Of a DNA stretch of 64,000 bases, positions 49,475-61,540 are shown one piece after another. Numbering within the stretch: position 1 is the stretch's first letter; every line of letters starts with the position of its first letter. The DNA is taken from assembly GCA_028564705.1 (NCBI GenBank), contig JAPXFQ010001780.1, forward strand, positions 62,001 through 126,000, given 5' to 3'. Under the pieces are notes generated by a model. It was not told the DNA's origin. It made no database searches and was given only the letters and a program-made list of their open reading frames with translations. The stretch is from Apricaphanius iberus. Lineage: Eukaryota > Chordata > Actinopteri > Cyprinodontiformes > Aphaniidae. Both the position numbers and the translations under genes were made by a program.

Positions 49475-49800
49475 CACGTGTGTTTGTTAACCATAAAGTA
49501 CACCTGCCTATACCATAATCCCACCGCCACCATGGGACACTTGATCCTAAACCTTGACGTCATCAAACCGCTCCTCCCCATGACGCCACACATGCTGTCT
49601 GCCTCCTGCCCTGAATAGACACCAGAATTCATCCATAAACAGAGCAACACTCCAATGTGTTACACACCATCGAATGGAGCATTTGCCCATTTAAGCCGGT
49701 TACTACGACAAACTGCAATCAGGTCCAGACCCTGATGAGGACAACGAGCATGCACACGAGCTTGCCTGAGATGGTTTCTGAGAATTCTTGAGGAATTCCC
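49475..49800 (-). pseudogene. Tc1 transposase relic, same family type as 17763-19394
   Basis: In nucleotides the stretch parallels the transposase of the element at 17763: TATACCATAATCCCACCGCC matches its CATACCATAACCCCACCACC, and the same order continues through the first-Asp block to GCATGCACACGAGCTTGCC. In frame, the minus strand gives RQARVHARCPHQGLDLIAVC and NRLKWANAPFD (49790-49660), the linker region before the DDE domain. Many indels break the frame and no terminal repeats remain. Confidence 0.8.
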
Positions 49801-51228
49801 CTTTAGCACCTTACACTTAGACATTTTTTCCAATTTACCATCATACATGACAGCATGTTTAATTTCTAACCAACAATGTGAGACAAGGACAATTGCGTCA
49901 AGAACAAGAAATATATTAAAACACACACAAAAAAAAACAACAACTAACATTTGTGAATCAGACCTAGATAAATGTCCATTTGGACATTCAAAATAAAAAA
50001 AGACACAAAATTACTGTAATAAATTTATAAAACATTGTTCCAGTCCTGACTTAAAAGAGTCAGAATTGTGAACATAAAATTTTTATTTAGTTTTTTTTTT
50101 TTTTTTTTTTTTTGGGGGGTGGGGTGGGGGGTAAGCAAGAGCTGGCAATAATAAAATAATAAATTGTATTGCCCAGATTATAGAGTGTGGAGTAAACAAA
50201 ACCACAAGACATAAGAACGCTGACATTGTAAAAGATGCACTACGCTGAGGGAGGTGAGAGTGAATGTAACAAGGATGTTTGCTTTCAATACCGTAAACAA
50301 TTAAAACAGTTTCAATGGAGGCCAAAAAAATTATGCATTAATTTAAAACCTTTTATAGTAGTGTTAGCAAAAACGGATTTGAAAGCATATGCTGGATGTG
50401 AGAATAAATACAATATATCTTTAGACCCTACACAAAATAAGAAAACAATCAAAATTAAAAATTGAATTGTAACAACTGAGTATACACTGAACTCCACTCA
50501 GGAGACAGATTCTCAAAGCTTCCATTTTCATAAAAAATATATCGTTATGGTATGTTGTCAAGACAGAAACGATACGAAGTATCTATTTTCTAACTGGGGA
50601 TGTTGACTTTGCTTGCCAAAGCAGCTCTGTCTACAGAGCTACTGCTGCACAATTGTATCCTTTGAAAGAGGCTGGGAGACTATCTGACAAAGGTTGCTAT
50701 CAAGCCTTGGTCCAACACTACTTTAACAGACAGCAGGTCTGGTTAGGATGGCTGGCATGATCACCTGGCCAATCTGACTTGGGTGGCTGCCTGGCTTGTC
50801 TTGCCTACCTTTTAACACGTTATGCTCTGGAGAGAAGTTTTCCCTCCCCCCACACACATTCACACAACATACAACATGCCAGAGAAGTCACTTCGCTTTA
50901 CTTTGTAAATCAACAGATCGATGTACTTTGTCATCTTCAAATGGTGATATTGCTTAGAGAGGGCAATTTCTGCATCACAGAAGACAGGTACACTGATAAA
51001 AACAACTTGTAGGATTTACTTTAAAAAAATATTGTAAATATTTGCAAGTAAATTGTAATGCTGTGATTCAAGTACAACTTACTTGCCAGTATCAAGCAAA
51101 TACTTCACTCTGAATGTAACATTTGTAAAGAAATTAAATCAATGTTACTCAATTATATTTAATTTCCCAGGATGTATTTATTAAACGTAATTAAGTAAAT
51201 TGAACTGCCAAAATCGCAATAATATGTG
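49801..51228. other. No gene; long poly(T)-poly(G) tract at 50091-50132
   Basis: The run of T followed by G is low complexity. The rest has no coding similarity. Confidence 0.45.
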
Positions 51229-51297
51229 GCAAAAGCTGGAATTGAACCACTATTTCTGGATTCATAAGCCAATGCTCTACCACTGAGCTACAGATAC
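51229..51297 (-). pseudogene. tRNA-like sequence, relic or SINE head
   Basis: Read on the minus strand, TAGCTCAGTGGTAGAGCA (A box and D arm) is followed by a 17-nt stem-loop centred on TTATGAA and by GGTTCAATTCC (B box and T loop), at the spacing of a tRNA. The anticodon stem has a mismatch, only three T-stem pairs form, and the acceptor strands do not pair. It is therefore probably not a working tRNA but a tRNA pseudogene or the promoter part of a SINE. Confidence 0.55.
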
Positions 51298-52912
51298 TCC
51301 AAGAAGTTAATAAAGTATTTTGATTAGTTAGTAATCCATGCAACCCAGATCTGACATATTTGTCATATACTCAATTGGAATTATACAAGTCACTGAAACA
51401 ACACCTTAACAGCATGCAAAATTACACTAAAATGACTATAAATGACACCAAAACCGCTTTAAACAATAACACATTGAACATTTTCAAAAGTTAAAAGTAC
51501 TAAACAGTTCTAGATAGTTCGTCCTTTGGTCTTTTCCTCTAATAAACAGTAGCAGAAAGATCAGGAGCTAACTCTTATCATTTCTCGACAAGAGTTGAGC
51601 AAGACAACATCACTAAAGTCAACAACTTTTTCTTTTTTTAGTCTACTGACTTGCATATTAATGTGGTCAAGTGTTTTGAATATTTATATTCACACTGACA
51701 TATTTTTTTATTTCAAAGCGCTCTTTTTGTATACTTTTCACCAGCAAATTACATCCCAAACCACTGAACAAGCTCTTGTAAAAAACAAAAAAATTACACC
51801 GATGGAAATGCAGTTTGCTTTCCAGATTAAAATGTACTTTATATCTTTTAAGTAAATTATCTGTGACTATAAAACATTAAATAGTATTTGTAAATATAAG
51901 ATAAAATGTACTCTTTCTTCTCAGTTAAGTTATTATATGAATGTATTGTGAAAATGTTGCTTTTGGTATTGTAGTTCCAACTTAAACTTGATTATACAAA
52001 GTATAAATTACATAAATTAATGTAATAGATTTCAATATACCACAAAGTCGTTATTTTTAGTGTACGTTTAGAGACTGATGGCACACACGACTGCTAAAAG
52101 GCAGTATTTTAGCTTGCTTGAATAAAGCCAGGGGACACTGACAGGAAACAGGGTTGTCAAAATAATCGATATTTTGCTATAATCAATGAGTTATTGAAAG
52201 ATACTAATTTTTGTGAAAATCCATAAACGGAGACGTTCACATCGGCCCAAATTGTCCCAGTTTCTCAAGCAGCAGTCCTGCAATAGGGAGCTTAAATCAC
52301 GGCCATCTAATTCCGGTCAATGGCTCCCCCAGTGTCACAAGATATGAATGAGAGTCAATAGAGGGACAAAAGGTAATTTTAAATCCTGTTTGTATGTGCC
52401 ATGAATTTAACATATGATGTCTGTGCATTTTAAAGACACATTTTGGTGCAGAGAATACAAATTTCCTACTCATGTATAAATGTATACTCAATTTGCACAG
52501 CTTTATTATAGATTTTTTTGTCCACGTGTCCTACTGTGTCTTTGCCACTTTAATCACACAAAGAAACACATATTCCAGCTATGCCAGCTCTGTTCATCTG
52601 TAAAGCTACACTGGCACTTTGATATCTTATAAACCCACAGGGCTCTACGGTACAGCAGATCACAACCTACCGTCTGTTCTTTCTATAAACGGATCAGAAC
52701 CATGAGTTACATTATATGTATGATTTAATGAGTAAAGCAAAGCAGACCAGATAATAACTTTTATCTCTTCATTGACTTTCATTCTTTTTCTTTTTTAGGT
52801 CAGGGGACCATGGTGCTGACCGAAAGGGGCTGGGGACTGAGGTTCCCTATAGGAGGCACTAAGCCCTCCCCCTCCCAATTGAATGTAGCTTGAAGTTTTT
52901 AACTCTGCTAAC
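51298..52912. other. No gene; shared repeat scrap at 52297-52491
   Basis: The minus strand of 52297-52491 carries HHMLNSWHI, paralleling 19675-19863, and the two sites share the bases ATTTAACATATGATGTC. Nothing else is recognised. Confidence 0.4.
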
Positions 52913-53268
52913 TAGGGATGTGTATTGGCAAAAATTTGGTGATACGATTTATATAAAAATACAGGGGATACCATACGAAATTTTGTGATACTATGAGAAA
53001 GACTATAGAAATTGGGATCTTTAAAACCGAACATCCAGTGTTATTACTAGATCTAGTTGATCCACTGGAACAAAGAAGTTAAAAAACCAACAAGCGGCGA
53101 TTCTTTTAATTTCACTACAAAAATTACTGTCATCATTAATGATCCCATTTAAATTCAAAAAAATTAAATAATTATAAATATTTTATGCATTGCTTTTGAA
53201 TATCGATACAAAATTGGGACATAAAAAATTATGATATATTGGTGCATCAATATTTTCTTACATCCGCA
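52913..53268. mobile_element. hAT-like MITE, 356 bp, perfect 8-bp target duplication
   Basis: CTGCTAAC occurs immediately on both sides (52905-52912 and 53269-53276). The element starts TAGGGATGTGTATTGGCAAA. Its right end in reverse complement starts TGCGGATGTAAGAAAATATT, an imperfect inverted repeat. Inside, GATACGAT/ATATCGATAC words are frequent. No coding sequence is present. The length of the duplication points to the hAT superfamily. Confidence 0.85.
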
Positions 53269-53276
53269 CTGCTAAC

Positions 53277-54760
53277 ATGGCGAGGACAGCCAGAAAGAAA
53301 CTAATGGAACACAAAAGCGTTGTTTGTTTGTACTTCACTTCAGAGAAAGATGTACAGGAAAAAAAGGAAATTCTAAAGGCTGAAACATGCTAGCTCCCGC
53401 TAATGCTACATGCTGACATTATAGCTGGGACACTGGTGTTTGTACGCAACTTAAAAAAAGGTCGGTAAAGCTCCTATATCTGCGGCAGTGAAGTAGTAAA
53501 CCTCCTGCTGGACAAAAGCGAAGTCTATCTCTTTAAATATTAGTTTCAGGGACACAAACAGCCCAGCGATGATGTTCTGTTGGAGCTCCGTCGAGATGCA
53601 CTTCCCAGCTGCAAAGTTTAGAATCCCACAATACTTTGTTCTAATGCGGTATGACTTAATGCAAGAAACCTATAAATAATCAACTGCTAATAGTGATCTA
53701 CATTACATTGTAAATAATTATATTTTGATTTCAGGGAGACATAACTTTTTGTCTTCCAAAAATGTTCGTGCAGTAGCAAAATGGTATTGATTACTTTTCT
53801 AAATATGGAGTTCAACATTTTTGTATTGTGACAACCTTAATAGGAAACTTAGATAATGAAAATAAACTAGAGTAAAGACCAGAGGAGATCTAGAGTCCCT
53901 ACAAAGAAGGGTCTAGTGTAGCTTGACTATGAATACCTAATTACCATCAGCGCGACATTATGAGTTCTCTACGTCTAACTGATGAGAATATGGATACAAA
54001 AAACCTGAAAACACTCGTTAAAGAGTCTGTAGGTGGGAGCAAAGAAGAAACTCATAGCTAGTCAATAGAAGAATGTTTGGAAGTGTTACTGTAGCTGTGT
54101 TTGCAACAGATTTCTTTGACATTTGGGACACAGTGAGTTGCAAACCTTGTTTTCAGCTCAGCACATAGATGATGCACCCACACAAACAACTAACTCACTC
54201 AAACTTGCTGTACAAGAGACTTCAGCTTTAACTGCAATGATTAAATAGTCAATTGCAACACAGCACAAACTTTCTTACCAAGAAGCATTGGCATAGAATT
54301 GCAAAAAGACAGGAGAAGATGCTTTTTAATTGTAAACATTCGTGATTTAAATGGATAGGTCACAGAGAGGGTTGTGGAGAGCTTTGAAATACTCCAAGCC
54401 ACTACTTTCTTACTCTGGTCCTCAGAGCCCAATGGCCTTCATGTCTTAGGTAGAATTTACACCAGGAAGGTCAGTTAGTTCACTTGCTTTGGTCCGGACC
54501 AAATGTTTTTATTTCATTTTTTTGGTGTAGTTTCCATTCTTACTGCGAGTAAATAGAACAGGACCAATGTTTCTGAACAAACGACATGAGTGCGATAACG
54601 TCTTTCAGCCAATTGAGAGTTAAAAGTGTAAGCACGGTAAAACCAGGAACCCATGAGAAAATAGGTTAAAATAAACCTGCTATTCTTATCGTCTTTCTGA
54701 TGTTATGCTTAATACACAGGGATCACGTTAACTAAATATTTTCCATATTTGACCCCTTCC
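53277..54760. other. No gene; hAT-like terminus scrap near 54718
   Basis: Positions 54718-54752 (CAGGGATCACGTTAACTAAA) resemble the scrap at 4147. Nothing else is recognised in this stretch. Confidence 0.4.
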
Positions 54761-55213
54761 GTATTTAAACTCTTATAAAAAAAAAAATAATAAAAAAAAA
54801 GTGGAAAGTGTCGGTCGATTAGCATTTGAATCTCTGAACACGGTGGCGCAGTGGTTAGCACAGTTGCCTTGCAGCAAGAAGATTGTGGGTTCGTATCCCG
54901 GCCCAGGGTCTTTCTGCATGGAGTTTGCATGTTCTCCTTGTGCATGCGTGGGTTCCCTCCGGTTTCCTCCCACAGTCCAAAAACATGACTGTCAGGTTAA
55001 TTGATCTCTCCAAAATTGTCCTTAGCTGGCGACCTGTCCAGGGTGTATCCCGCCTCTCGCCCGTTGAAAGCTGGAGATAGGCACCAGCCCCCCCGTGACC
55101 CATTAAGGATTAAGCGGTTAAGAAAATGGATGGACGTATTTAAACTCTTATGAAAAAAAAAAAAGTGGAAAGTGTCAGTCACTTTGGTAGATTAGCATTT
55201 GAATCTCTGAACA
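54761..55213. repeat. About 80-bp direct repeats flanking a SINE
   Basis: Positions 54761-54840 and 55136-55213 are the same sequence (GTATTTAAACTCTTAT, an A-run, GTGGAAAGTGTC, then GATTAGCATTTGAATCTC). They differ mainly in the A-run length and by a 9-bp ACTTTGGTA present only in the right copy. They abut the SINE exactly. Confidence 0.85.
54841..55135 (+). mobile_element. tRNA-derived SINE, nearly full length
   Basis: It starts CGGTGGCGCAGTGGTTAGCA, containing a good RNA polymerase III A box (TGGCGCAGTGG), followed by a B-box-like GGGTTCGTATCCC. The body contains TGGAGTTTGCATGTTCTCC and TTTCCTCCCACAGTCCAAAA, then GGCGACCTGTCCAGGGTGTA and a tail AAAATGGATGGA. This is a very widespread fish SINE-like repeat. 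The ATGG tail suggests mobilisation by an RTE-type LINE, which is inference. Related copies are at 56124 and 59913. Confidence 0.85.
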
Positions 55214-56111
55214 CAACTTCACACACTAAGTTCAGGTAACCAAATCAATCAAAAAATTATAACCCCAATGAGCAACATATCAGACCTGGCCACCGTCTAC
55301 GCATCTCACCATCTATAAGATAGCAGCACATTAAAGGGTTACTGAGGCTTTGGTGCGCATCTGTGACTGCATCAGACACAGACTGCAGTGACACATTGCT
55401 CCAATTTAACTTCGGACGCAAAGAGAGCACATCTTGAATCCAACCAATATTTTCCATTTAGTATTGAAATCTATAAAACTGTAATATATTTTTCATCATA
55501 TAACTCAACTTTTTATAAGACAAATTTTATAAATAAGCATTGCCCTTATTGATGTAAATCCCAAGAAATCAAAACCTCACAAAAAATGAACGATCAATGG
55601 CAGTTTGTTATTTCAGACAAAAGTAAAATGCAAAACACCTATACTTGATAAAGTATTATCAAAAATAAAATTAATAATACATTTCTGGCAGGCTATATGC
55701 TGATGTACACAATGCTGCCCTTCAATTTTCATGGAATCACATTCACATATTTTTGAGTAAATAACAGAGAAAGCCAACATTGTTCTAAGTTTGCTAGCTG
55801 CATTATTGTTATTGTCGTTTTCAATATAAGATGAAATATCCTACGTTCCTGAAATAAGCATACATTTCTGACACTGTTTGAATGCACCACAGGTGCAGCT
55901 CTGCCTATGTCTTTTTTTCTATTTTGCTGCAGGAGCTAAAGAGTAGTTTTTTTCTGTTTATTTCAGTTTATTGTTGCGTGTAAATACCAGAAGGTGAGTT
56001 TCTATGCCTTTATTAACTGCTTTAAAGTACGGTGAAGCATATTTATTGAAGTTTACCCTTATTAGAAATGTGTTTAATCTGCTATGCAGATTTGTGGTAA
56101 ATAAGAGGCAT
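55214..56111. other. No gene recognised
   Basis: AT-rich sequence without coding similarity or repeat ends. Confidence 0.4.
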
Positions 56112-56123
56112 TGTTTGCAATGC

Positions 56124-56246
56124 CTGCTATGGACTGCCGACCTGTTCAGGGTGTACCCCGCCTCTCGCCTGTTGACAGCTGAAGATAGGCACCAGCCCCC
56201 CCGCGACCCCTTGAGGATTAAGAGGTTCAGAAAATGGATGGATGGA
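56124..56246 (+). mobile_element. 5'-truncated SINE copy with 12-bp target duplication
   Basis: It contains only the last 120 bp or so of the SINE (GACCTGTTCAGGGTGTACCC to AAAATGGATGGATGGA). It is flanked by the perfect 12-bp repeat TGTTTGCAATGC at 56112-56123 and 56247-56258, a clear product of target-primed insertion. Confidence 0.92.
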
Positions 56247-56420
56247 TGTTTGCAATGCTACACAGGTAATATAGCCGATGTCCCTTCACTGAAAATTCTG
56301 AAAATAATCAGCCCGATCCAATCTCAAGATTGATAAATCCCTAATTCTAGCCTTTTATTAAATCTATGTTTCTTGACTATGTCTGGATGATGAGCACTGG
56401 AGCAAACAGTGACGCAACCA

Positions 56421-56955
56421 ATGGCCGCTGGCTGCTCTGCTTTTTGACCTCATGCCATGGAGGCAGCCATTGCTCCTCCCTTGCTGTAGTACCTCCATTT
56501 TGCCGCTAGGCCCCCATTGAAAAGCATTGGACTTTAGACACGTTTAAAACAACTTTAATGCCTGGTGTCCATTTTTTTAAAACTTTCTATGGCTAAATAT
56601 TCTTCCTGAGATAACGCTGGGCTCATAAAAACCCTGGGCACCAGGCTGGTTTTCGTAAGATAATTTTTTGAAATCTTGCATAATTAATGAGGGGGCCGAG
56701 CCAAGTTTAGCATCAGAGCTAAAGACGCGGGAGCGGAATGGGCGTGATTATGACCGAACTACACGCCCATACACGCCCCGCGAGGGCAGAGTCTACAGTG
56801 AAGATCCCGCCCCTATGCCCTTTTTAGGAACATGCTTCGTCAGAGCTGGGGAGGAGGAGTCTGTGAATCCGCCATGAATTCCCCCATGAAAGTGTGTCAT
56901 TCTGGTAAACGGGGAGGAGTGGGGAGGCGCCTTCTATTCTTTTTTACAGTCTATG
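56421..56955. mobile_element. 535-bp inserted element with 10-bp direct repeats
   Basis: GACGCAACCA flanks the segment on both sides (56411-56420 and 56956-56965) without mismatch. The segment begins ATGGCCGCTGGCTGC and ends TTTTTTACAGTCTATG; I recall such ends from common fish repeats. No inverted termini were seen, so I cannot say whether it is a DNA element or a retroelement. The interior is GC-richer than its surroundings (56690-56880), with a short open frame that has no family resemblance. Confidence 0.6.
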
Positions 56956-56965
56956 GACGCAACCA

Positions 56966-59595
56966 GCCCAGATACAGCAAACAATTAAATTAAGAGCATC
57001 CAAAGTCACAGCAAAGGGAAAAAAATGATTTCATTTTTTTTTTAAACAGAAACATATGAAAAATCATCTCTGCTTACATGAGGAGAACTTCATTAATATG
57101 AATTGAAAAATTAACCCAAAAGTGAAAATCCTGGCCTTGGGAATGAGAACACTTCCTTGTTACTTTTCTGTGGGCTTCTGCTTTTGGGGGGGGGGGCTTT
57201 TTTCATTCAGAGAGCTCTTGTTGTTAGACAGACAGTGAAGTTCTGGTCTCTAATACCAATTAAATTTGTGTTTTCTACACTCTGCTGTGGCAATAATTAG
57301 GTATCTTTTCTCCGGCTGTGGCACACTATACTGCCACAGTGAGAAGTGAGGATGGTGAAACAGCCTATTGTTGAATTCTGTTAAATTAAAGCAACCAATT
57401 AAAACATAATCACATAGGTCAGTTTGCATGAGAGAGTGTAAATATTAAGGAAGGTAAAAATGTAAATTAAATTAAATAGCAGTCTCGTGTAATTCATTAG
57501 TCTAGCAGTTTAATCCAGTTCTGCATGTGGAAGTTGGTAGAGTGTTCCCAGAGGCTGTAGGCTATTATATTTCCTAGCTTTTGTAGCTACAAATTGGGTT
57601 TGTGGTTGTTGAAGTGCACATAGGTAGGAATGAATGTGTGCATGCACAGACATATTTGTCAAACTTTCTCTGTCGGGATGATGGCTTAGGTAAAGCGAGG
57701 GCATTTTGGATGATTTGTGTGCACATCTCACCTGATGTTTCCTTCTGTCACGGAGGCAGCTTGGTGGAATTGATCTTTACTCTCCTTGAATCTCTCCAAG
57801 TTCTACAGAGACAGGGAGAAAAAGATTATTTTATTATTTTTTTTGATGGATCCATTTGTTTGCCTTCTGAACGTGTAGAAAGGGAAAAAAAGTATCACAT
57901 TTTTTGGTTGATTCATGCGGCTAGAGCCCCTGAGGTGAAAGTGTTTGCCCAGTAAACAACATTAATAAGATATCAGATTAAATATTTCCTCCTTTTAAAA
58001 ATAGCTCACATTATTTTTGCTTTTAATTCACTTGCTCTCGCTTATTTATTTTTTGGTTTCTTTGAGATGTTCTTTTGCTCACCTACAGTAGCTTTCTTTC
58101 ATGACCCTCTGTTCCATTTTTCCCCATTCCAGGCAACAGGCAAAAACAACTCAATTTAATAACTCAATTTGTTTGTCATAATATTAAAATAATGCATCCT
58201 GAATAACATTTAGAGACTCAAATCCCTTGCAGCAAAACTAAATTTCAGCACTGATAAGCTGCATTACTCATACATTTTTTCCCTTTAAAAAAATAAAAAA
58301 ATAAATCAAGATTTCTGCCTTTGCAGTCTGGGGAGGACCGAAACTTGTGCATGCCGGCAGTGGCATTATGAAAAAACAATCAGCTAATCCACAACAACTG
58401 CAGCCTCTCCTCTGCAGATCCCCTGAGCTTAGGCCTTTCAACATGAGGCATTTCCCCAAATATTTACCCAGCAAACTGCACCATCTTGGAAAGGAAAATG
58501 TGGAGGAAAAATAAAACTGAAAACATCGCAAGGTAGGTAAAGAACCAGAAAGAGCAGCAGATAAATAGCTTGGAAGTTACAAGAAAGTAATGAGTTTAAA
58601 CTGAATTAAGTTTTATGTGGGAAAATAATGATATATATATATATTTTTTTTTTATATAAAATAAAAAAAATAAAGGATGCATGTGCTGCTAAAAGCAGTG
58701 TTGGGAAAGTTGACTTTTTATACTAACTAGTGCGAAGCTCAGTTCACATATTTTAAAATGAGATGGTTCACTTTACAGTTAAAAATTCACATTTTTTGAA
58801 CTAAGTTCATAGTTCTTTTTCTTTCTAAAATGTTGCGGCGAGCCATCACCCTCAAAATACTGGCATTTTCTTACTGTTTTCATCCATTCAGTCCACATTT
58901 GTGCCCAGCTGCAGCTTTAACCCCATACAGTATATTATTATTTTTTTTTTATTATTATTGTTTTTTGGGAGAATTTTAAACAATCTGAGGTAGGAATCAA
59001 GCTGTGGTAGGAAGCTAAGGCTGTAACTTAAAGTGCAATATTCAAAGTGCAAAACATTTAGGCAATAACGTTTGTCGGTTTTCAGCTTCTGTGAATGTAT
59101 TTTGTGACTTGTTTCGCCGATGAAAATTTATAGCAATGGGGTTATAAAGTGTAGCCCAAATGAATAAGTAAGGCTGCAATTCCTTAAGTTTATGAAAGCT
59201 GGACTTTTGTCCTTTCTTAAAGGCTGCAGGTCTCTGACAATATACTGCAATGCCAGGTTGTCCAGCTGCGGCTGCGAGATGAAGACAACGGAGCTGCTGA
59301 TACTGTACCCAGGTATATGGGGTTTGGTGGTTGAGGATCCCTTTTGGTGCACCGTCACTATGTCTTTAGATTTAAATTTTTTTGTGATTTGCATATATCT
59401 TAAAAGGCTAGTTTAAAAAAAAAAAATAAAAAAAAAAGAGTGTAAGACTGGCTTCCATCAGTCTGCTCCAAGTTGACCGTTGCCTTGATGTAGCTTGCCA
59501 CCATCAGCATGTGAATGAGTGCGTGAATGGGTGAACTACTGAATGTAGTGTGCAGTGTTTTGGGGTCATTTGGACGAGATAAAGTCGGCATTTAA
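56966..59595. other. No gene recognised
   Basis: About 2.6 kb of mostly AT-rich DNA. A stretch near 59505-59580 (GTGAATGAGTGCGTGAATGG ... GGGGTCATTTGGACGAGATAAAG) resembles the 3' end of an L2-type LINE or SINE. No coding similarity elsewhere. Confidence 0.4.
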
Positions 59596-59735
59596 ACAAG
59601 GAGTGCCTCAGGGCTCAGTATTTGGACTAGTTCTTCTGTAACTTATATAAGCTCCCACTGGACAAGATCATAAGGAGATATGGAGTAAATGTTAATTGTT
59701 ATGCTAATAACACTAAACTGTATTAATCTGAACTC
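59596..59735 (+). pseudogene. L2/Maui-type reverse transcriptase core relic
   Basis: One frame gives KQGVPQGSVFGLVLL and then, after a stop and short gap, LPLDKIIRRYGVNVNCYANN followed by TKLY. These are reverse-transcriptase motifs B (GVPQGS) and C; in motif C the catalytic YADD is YANN, so both aspartates are lost. Only about 45 codons remain. Confidence 0.8.
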
Positions 59736-59846
59736 ACTAGAAACTTGACAGCATATTAAAACAGAAACCTGTCAAAAAGAGCTGAAAGCCTGACTCAGTG
59801 TTGTTGAACATTCTTTCTAAAGATCATACGGCGAAAACATCTGCAT

Positions 59847-60433
59847 CACGGATGTCCAATTCCAGTCCTCGGGGGACTGTCTCCTGCAGTTTTTAGATTT
59901 GTCCTTGATCCATCAATCCATCCATCCATTTTCTGAACCGCTTATTCCTCAAGCGGGGCTGGTGCCTATCTCCAGCTGTCAACGGGCAAGAGGCGGGGTA
60001 CACCCTGGACAGGTCGCCAGTCCATCACAGGGCCACATAGAGACAGACAGGACTAACAACCATGCACGCACACACCCACACCTAAGGACAATTTAGAGTG
60101 CTCAATTAACCGGACGGTCATGTTTTTGGACTGTGGGAGGAAGCCGGAGTACCGGGAGGGAACCCACGCATGCACGGGGAGAACATGCAAACTCCATGCA
60201 GAAAGGCCCTGGGCGGGGATACGAACCCATAACCCAGTGGTTAGCACCTTGCAGCCCTGTCCTTGATCCAACATAGCTGATTTAAAGGGCTTAACTACCC
60301 CTCAACAGATCTTCAGGTTCCAGTTCAAAGGCCTGGAGATGAATCAATCACTGGATTCAAGTATGTTGACCGAGGGAGACATCGAAAGCATGTAGGACAC
60401 GGCCCTTAAAGCCTGACTTTGGACACCAATCAC
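59847..60433. mobile_element. Long-inverted-repeat MITE, host of a nested SINE
   Basis: The left arm starts GGATGTCCAATTCCAGTCCT. The right arm in reverse complement starts TGGTGTCCAAAGTCAGGC and continues with GTGTCCTACATGC, matching the left arm's CTGTCTCCTGCAG. This is a common palindromic fish repeat. After removing the SINE at 59913-60257 and one target duplication, the element is about 230 bp. Confidence 0.75.
59913..60257 (-). mobile_element. SINE with inverted 5' end and 13-bp target duplication
   Basis: It is the same family as 54841-55135 but in minus orientation, with the CCAT tail at the left (59913-59930). It is flanked by the perfect 13-bp TGTCCTTGATCCA at 59900-59912 and 60258-60270. 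From 59913 to about 60233 the SINE is antisense to the plus strand. The last part (about 60234-60257, CAGTGGTTAGCACCTTGCAG) is the SINE's A-box region in the opposite, plus-strand orientation. The first 20-odd bases of the SINE are thus inverted. Confidence 0.88.
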
Positions 60434-60555
60434 CTACATCAATTTGAGATCATACTATGATGTACCAGGAAAAAAAAGAAAAAAAAGCTGAATGTCGGTA
60501 GTCTTTCAAGAGTCTAGTGGAAGTATTATCCCTGTATTAGGAACATAAGCCAAGG

Positions 60556-61060
60556 CGAGGCAAGAAAAGGCAATTTTAGTTGTATATTAGACTTTCAACA
60601 ACAGTTTAATTCAAGGTGCTTTACATGATTCGGTGGTAAGGAAACAAACAAAACATGATATGATGAAATAAATTTAGTAAAATATGAAAAGCATATAAGC
60701 ATGGAAAGTAAAAACAGCAATTAGAATTCAACATAAAAAGCGTAAAACATAAAAATACTACATTAAAGAAAGTAAATGACAATAATTAAGGGAAAATTGG
60801 TTACTCAAAGGCAGCACTAAACAGATATGTTTTAAGTTTTGATTCAGAGGAGCTTAGTAGTTCAGCAGCTCTGCAGTTGTCAGGAAGTTTTTTCTAGGTA
60901 AGGTGAGCATAGAAAATGAGAGTTGCTTCTCAATGTTTGCTTCTGATTCTAGGAGTGATTAGTAGACTAGAGTTGGAGGACCTGAGTGGTCTGGGTGGTT
61001 GGTATAGAGCTCCAGGAGATGAAGTCACTTCTCCCACCATTCAACACCTGAAATCCAATG
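60556..61060 (-). mobile_element. 3' end of another LINE family, antisense
   Basis: The plus strand shows GCGAGGCAAGAAAAGGCAAT, CAAGGTGCTTTACATGATTC, AGGCAGCACTAAACAGATAT and CTCAATGTTTGCTTCTGATTC. In this order these are the hallmarks of an abundant fish repeat whose minus strand corresponds to a LINE 3' end ('...AGGCAAGGCAAGTTTATTTG'). The sequence is diverged and carries no recognised coding motif. Confidence 0.5.
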
Positions 61061-61540
61061 AATGCCATAGTGTCAGGCAGTCTCCCGCACTTATATTATA
61101 GGTATAGTTATTTTTGGCTAACACAAACTTAGAGACGATAATATGGTGGATACCTGTTGTTACCCAGGATGCCATAACAGACCCAGATGAGATAAGAGAA
61201 GAGCGTTCATCAAGATTCACAAGGATCTAGAAAGTAGAAAAGAACGGATCCTTTCATTGAAACACCTAGTGATCAGCTAAATGCTACACAGCTTATTTAT
61301 ATTCTAGAATTGCGCTGCTCTGGGTGGCTGCATGTTGGAGTGGCTCTGTTAGCTACATTTTGACTTTTGGTTTTTTGGTCATTGCTTCCCCCTTTTTTTA
61401 GGGAAGAATTGCATTTTTTGGACTGTGCATTGTGGGTTTATGTCCTGTGAAGTTGGAAGGATTTTTGCTATTGATTTTTCACTTTTTGCATATTTGTTAT
61501 GATGCGTAACCATGGCAACAAGGTGGTTTACAGAGATTCA

